A DNA stretch of 7,381 nt, taken from positions 1 through 7,381 of the forward strand of contig JANXCJ010000103.1 of NCBI GenBank assembly GCA_025060275.1, read 5' to 3'. Within the stretch, counting starts at the first letter, position 1; every line of letters starts with the position of its first letter. The position numbers and the translations under genes are program-made. The stretch is from Bacteroidia bacterium. Its GTDB lineage: Bacteria > Bacteroidota > Bacteroidia > SpSt-205. The notes under the pieces were generated by a model. The model was not told where the DNA came from, did not search any database, and was given only the letters and a program-made list of their open reading frames with translations. Positions 6,058 to 7,381 of the stretch are shown here, piece after piece.

Positions 6058-7219
6058 GATAGGCTCTGGGGTATTTCTTTTTATTCTTTCTGCTATCAGT
6101 CTATGGGAAAGTATAGTCCCGGCTTACAGGTTTCAAGAGCCGAGCCCTTTTTCCGGGGAAAAGTGGTATAACCCTTTTGCGGGGGATACGCTCAAGTGGC
6201 AGCGAGCTAATTTCCACATCCATAGCAAGAATCGCTTAGGCATAACGCCCGGCTATCAGGATGTTCCTACTATTCTAAGGGTGTATGACAGCCTTGGCTT
6301 TCAGTGTATAGGTATATCAGACTACCAATGCATAAATCCTCGTAGTCCTATCCCGCTCTACGAACACGGTTGGAACATAGGCAAGGTGCATCAACTTTGT
6401 TTTTGGGCGAAAGAAGTGAAATGGATAGATTTCCCTCTCTTACAAACCCTCTCTACCAAGCAGTTCATGATAGAATTTCTTCGTCCTACTTCGTCTTTTT
6501 TAGTTCTGGCTCATCCTCGTTTTCTTCATAGTTATACAGGGGATGAGCTGAAATACTTAGGGGGTTATGATGCTATAGAATGTCTCAATCGGTATGGGGA
6601 CTCCATAGCGGAGTGGGATAGTGCTCTTTCTGCTGGCCACTACGCCCCTATCTTAGCCCATGATAACGTGCACGATGTATATAATCCTCACCAGATTGCC
6701 TCTCGCTGGACAGAGATTGCTATCATGGATGGTAGAAATAAAGATGCTCTCAAAGAGGCCCTTTTAGCAGGGCGTACAGTAGGATATAAGAATCGCACGC
6801 CTTTTCCCATAACCTCTTCTTACCCTCTTTTTAGGCAAATCCAAATGCGGGGAAATACGCTATTTGTCCAGGTTTCCCAGAAAGTGGATACGCTGAGGGT
6901 AGTGGGGCAGGGAGGACGCGTACGGGCTTGGGCATGTAGTACCGATAGTCTTTCTTATGAGGTTACACCTGGAGACACGTATTTACGTGTGGAGGCCTAT
7001 ACTCCGAATGTAGAAGCATATACAAGCCCTTTAGTACGAGGCGGGCCTAAAAGACGCCCCATACCGCCTCGTGATGTATTATTGACTTTCATAAGGCGGG
7101 GTTTCTTTATTCTTGTGGGGGTAGCGCTACTTTTCCTAAGTTTTTTTCTCCTAAGACTCTTTCCTTCCAAAGGCGCCATATTACCGCAGGATAAACCTCC
7201 CTCTCCACCGCTTGAATAA
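6044..7219 (+). CDS. Membrane-anchored PHP-domain metal-dependent hydrolase
   Basis: Probable phosphoesterase or related metal-dependent hydrolase; the substrate is unknown. Of 391 residues, about 8-28 form a hydrophobic N-terminal anchor or signal (GVFLFILSAISLW). The PHP domain covers about 53-250: the HxH motif is FHIHS (His58, His60), followed by ISDY (Asp93), EHG (Glu107-His108), LAHPR (His157) and LAHDNVHD (His206, His210), giving the expected set of metal ligands. Residues about 265-330 are beta-rich. A second hydrophobic segment (about 353-372) and a Pro-rich tail end the protein, so it is probably membrane-tethered with the PHP domain outside the cytoplasm (inference). GTG 6044 is the only plausible start after an in-frame TGA at 6032-6034. 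It overlaps the aminotransferase by 14 bases and purN, tail to tail, by 113. Confidence 0.85.
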   Translation: MRWLRIGSGVFLFILSAISLWESIVPAYRFQEPSPFSGEKWYNPFAGDTLKWQRANFHIHSKNRLGITPGYQDVPTILRVYDSLGFQCIGISDYQCINPRSPIPLYEHGWNIGKVHQLCFWAKEVKWIDFPLLQTLSTKQFMIEFLRPTSSFLVLAHPRFLHSYTGDELKYLGGYDAIECLNRYGDSIAEWDSALSAGHYAPILAHDNVHDVYNPHQIASRWTEIAIMDGRNKDALKEALLAGRTVGYKNRTPFPITSSYPLFRQIQMRGNTLFVQVSQKVDTLRVVGQGGRVRAWACSTDSLSYEVTPGDTYLRVEAYTPNVEAYTSPLVRGGPKRRPIPPRDVLLTFIRRGFFILVGVALLFLSFFLLRLFPSKGAILPQDKPPSPPLE

Positions 7220-7381
7220 AAGCCTCCACTTCTTTGACAGATAAGCCTATAATAGGTAGGCGAAGCTGATAAAGAATAGGCCCTTTATCATACTCCTCTT
7301 CTACTTCATGAATAGTGAAGCCACTCTCGGATGCGCCTGCTGCTAACACTGCGGCATGAACCTTTCTGCCATACATTCCTT
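7107..7381 (-). CDS. purN: Phosphoribosylglycinamide formyltransferase, C-terminal part, cut by window edge
   Basis: Enzyme of purine synthesis that transfers a formyl group from 10-formyl-tetrahydrofolate to glycinamide ribonucleotide in the cytoplasm. The visible 90 codons enter at the right edge with GMYGRKVHAAVLAAG, the conserved PurN segment following the 'HPSLLP' loop, then SGFTIHEVEEEYDKGPILYQ, where the Asp of YDKGP corresponds to the catalytic aspartate (Asp144 in E. coli). The family's final helix is recognisable as VEREVYPAVIWRLWKERV, followed by an 18-residue tail. The catalytic Asn and His of the N-terminal half are outside the window. The gene is convergent with the PHP gene, and its last 37 codons lie antisense to the PHP 3' end. 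The ATG at 7376 is internal to PurN, not its start. Confidence 0.9.
   Translation of the reverse strand, partial: GMYGRKVHAAVLAAGASESGFTIHEVEEEYDKGPILYQLRLPIIGLSVKEVEAFIQAVEREVYPAVIWRLWKERVLGEKNLGKVALPPQE

Overview
The window is a densely packed bacterial chromosome segment, about 98% coding, with no gap longer than about 50 bases. It most likely comes from the Bacteroidota (Cytophaga-like) or a close relative. Three things point there: gene starts lack Shine-Dalgarno sequences, TAnnTTTG boxes (the Bacteroidota-type -7 promoter element) sit immediately before several start codons, and the proteins resemble families common in that phylum (M1 aminopeptidase, BadF-type GlcNAc kinase, SH3-NlpC/P60 peptidase, membrane-linked PHP protein). 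The phylum call is inference; I saw no rRNA or other phylogenetic marker. There are no tRNAs, CRISPR arrays, insertion sequences or phage genes, and the set looks like ordinary housekeeping genes.

Layout. (1) 1-455, minus: 5' end of an exported M1 metallopeptidase, running off the left edge. (2) 495-1962, plus: a small coiled-coil protein, a beta-barrel-like protein and the beta subunit of iron-sulfur L-serine dehydratase (sdaAB). The last two overlap by ATGA, and the barrel gene has the best promoter in the window. (3) 4147-1981, minus, convergent with (2): a BadF-type N-acetylglucosamine kinase whose start region carries two in-frame TAA codons, then an NlpC/P60 peptidase, then an HNH endonuclease, tightly packed. 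The kinase and peptidase suggest recycling of cell-wall fragments (inference). (4) 4196-7219, plus, divergent from (3): a TetR-type regulator, a class I aspartate-type aminotransferase and a membrane-anchored PHP-domain protein, each overlapping the next by 4 to 14 bases. (5) 7381-7107, minus: 3' part of purN, overlapping the PHP gene tail-to-tail by 113 bases.

The most notable observations are: the two ochre codons in an otherwise conserved kinase; a consistent arrangement in which TAnnTTTG lies 4-8 bases before five start codons, which predicts leaderless or nearly leaderless mRNAs; a perfect 8-11-8 inverted repeat formed by two back-to-back -7 boxes; and the long convergent overlap with purN. 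I found no convincing new defence, mobile or biosynthetic system.
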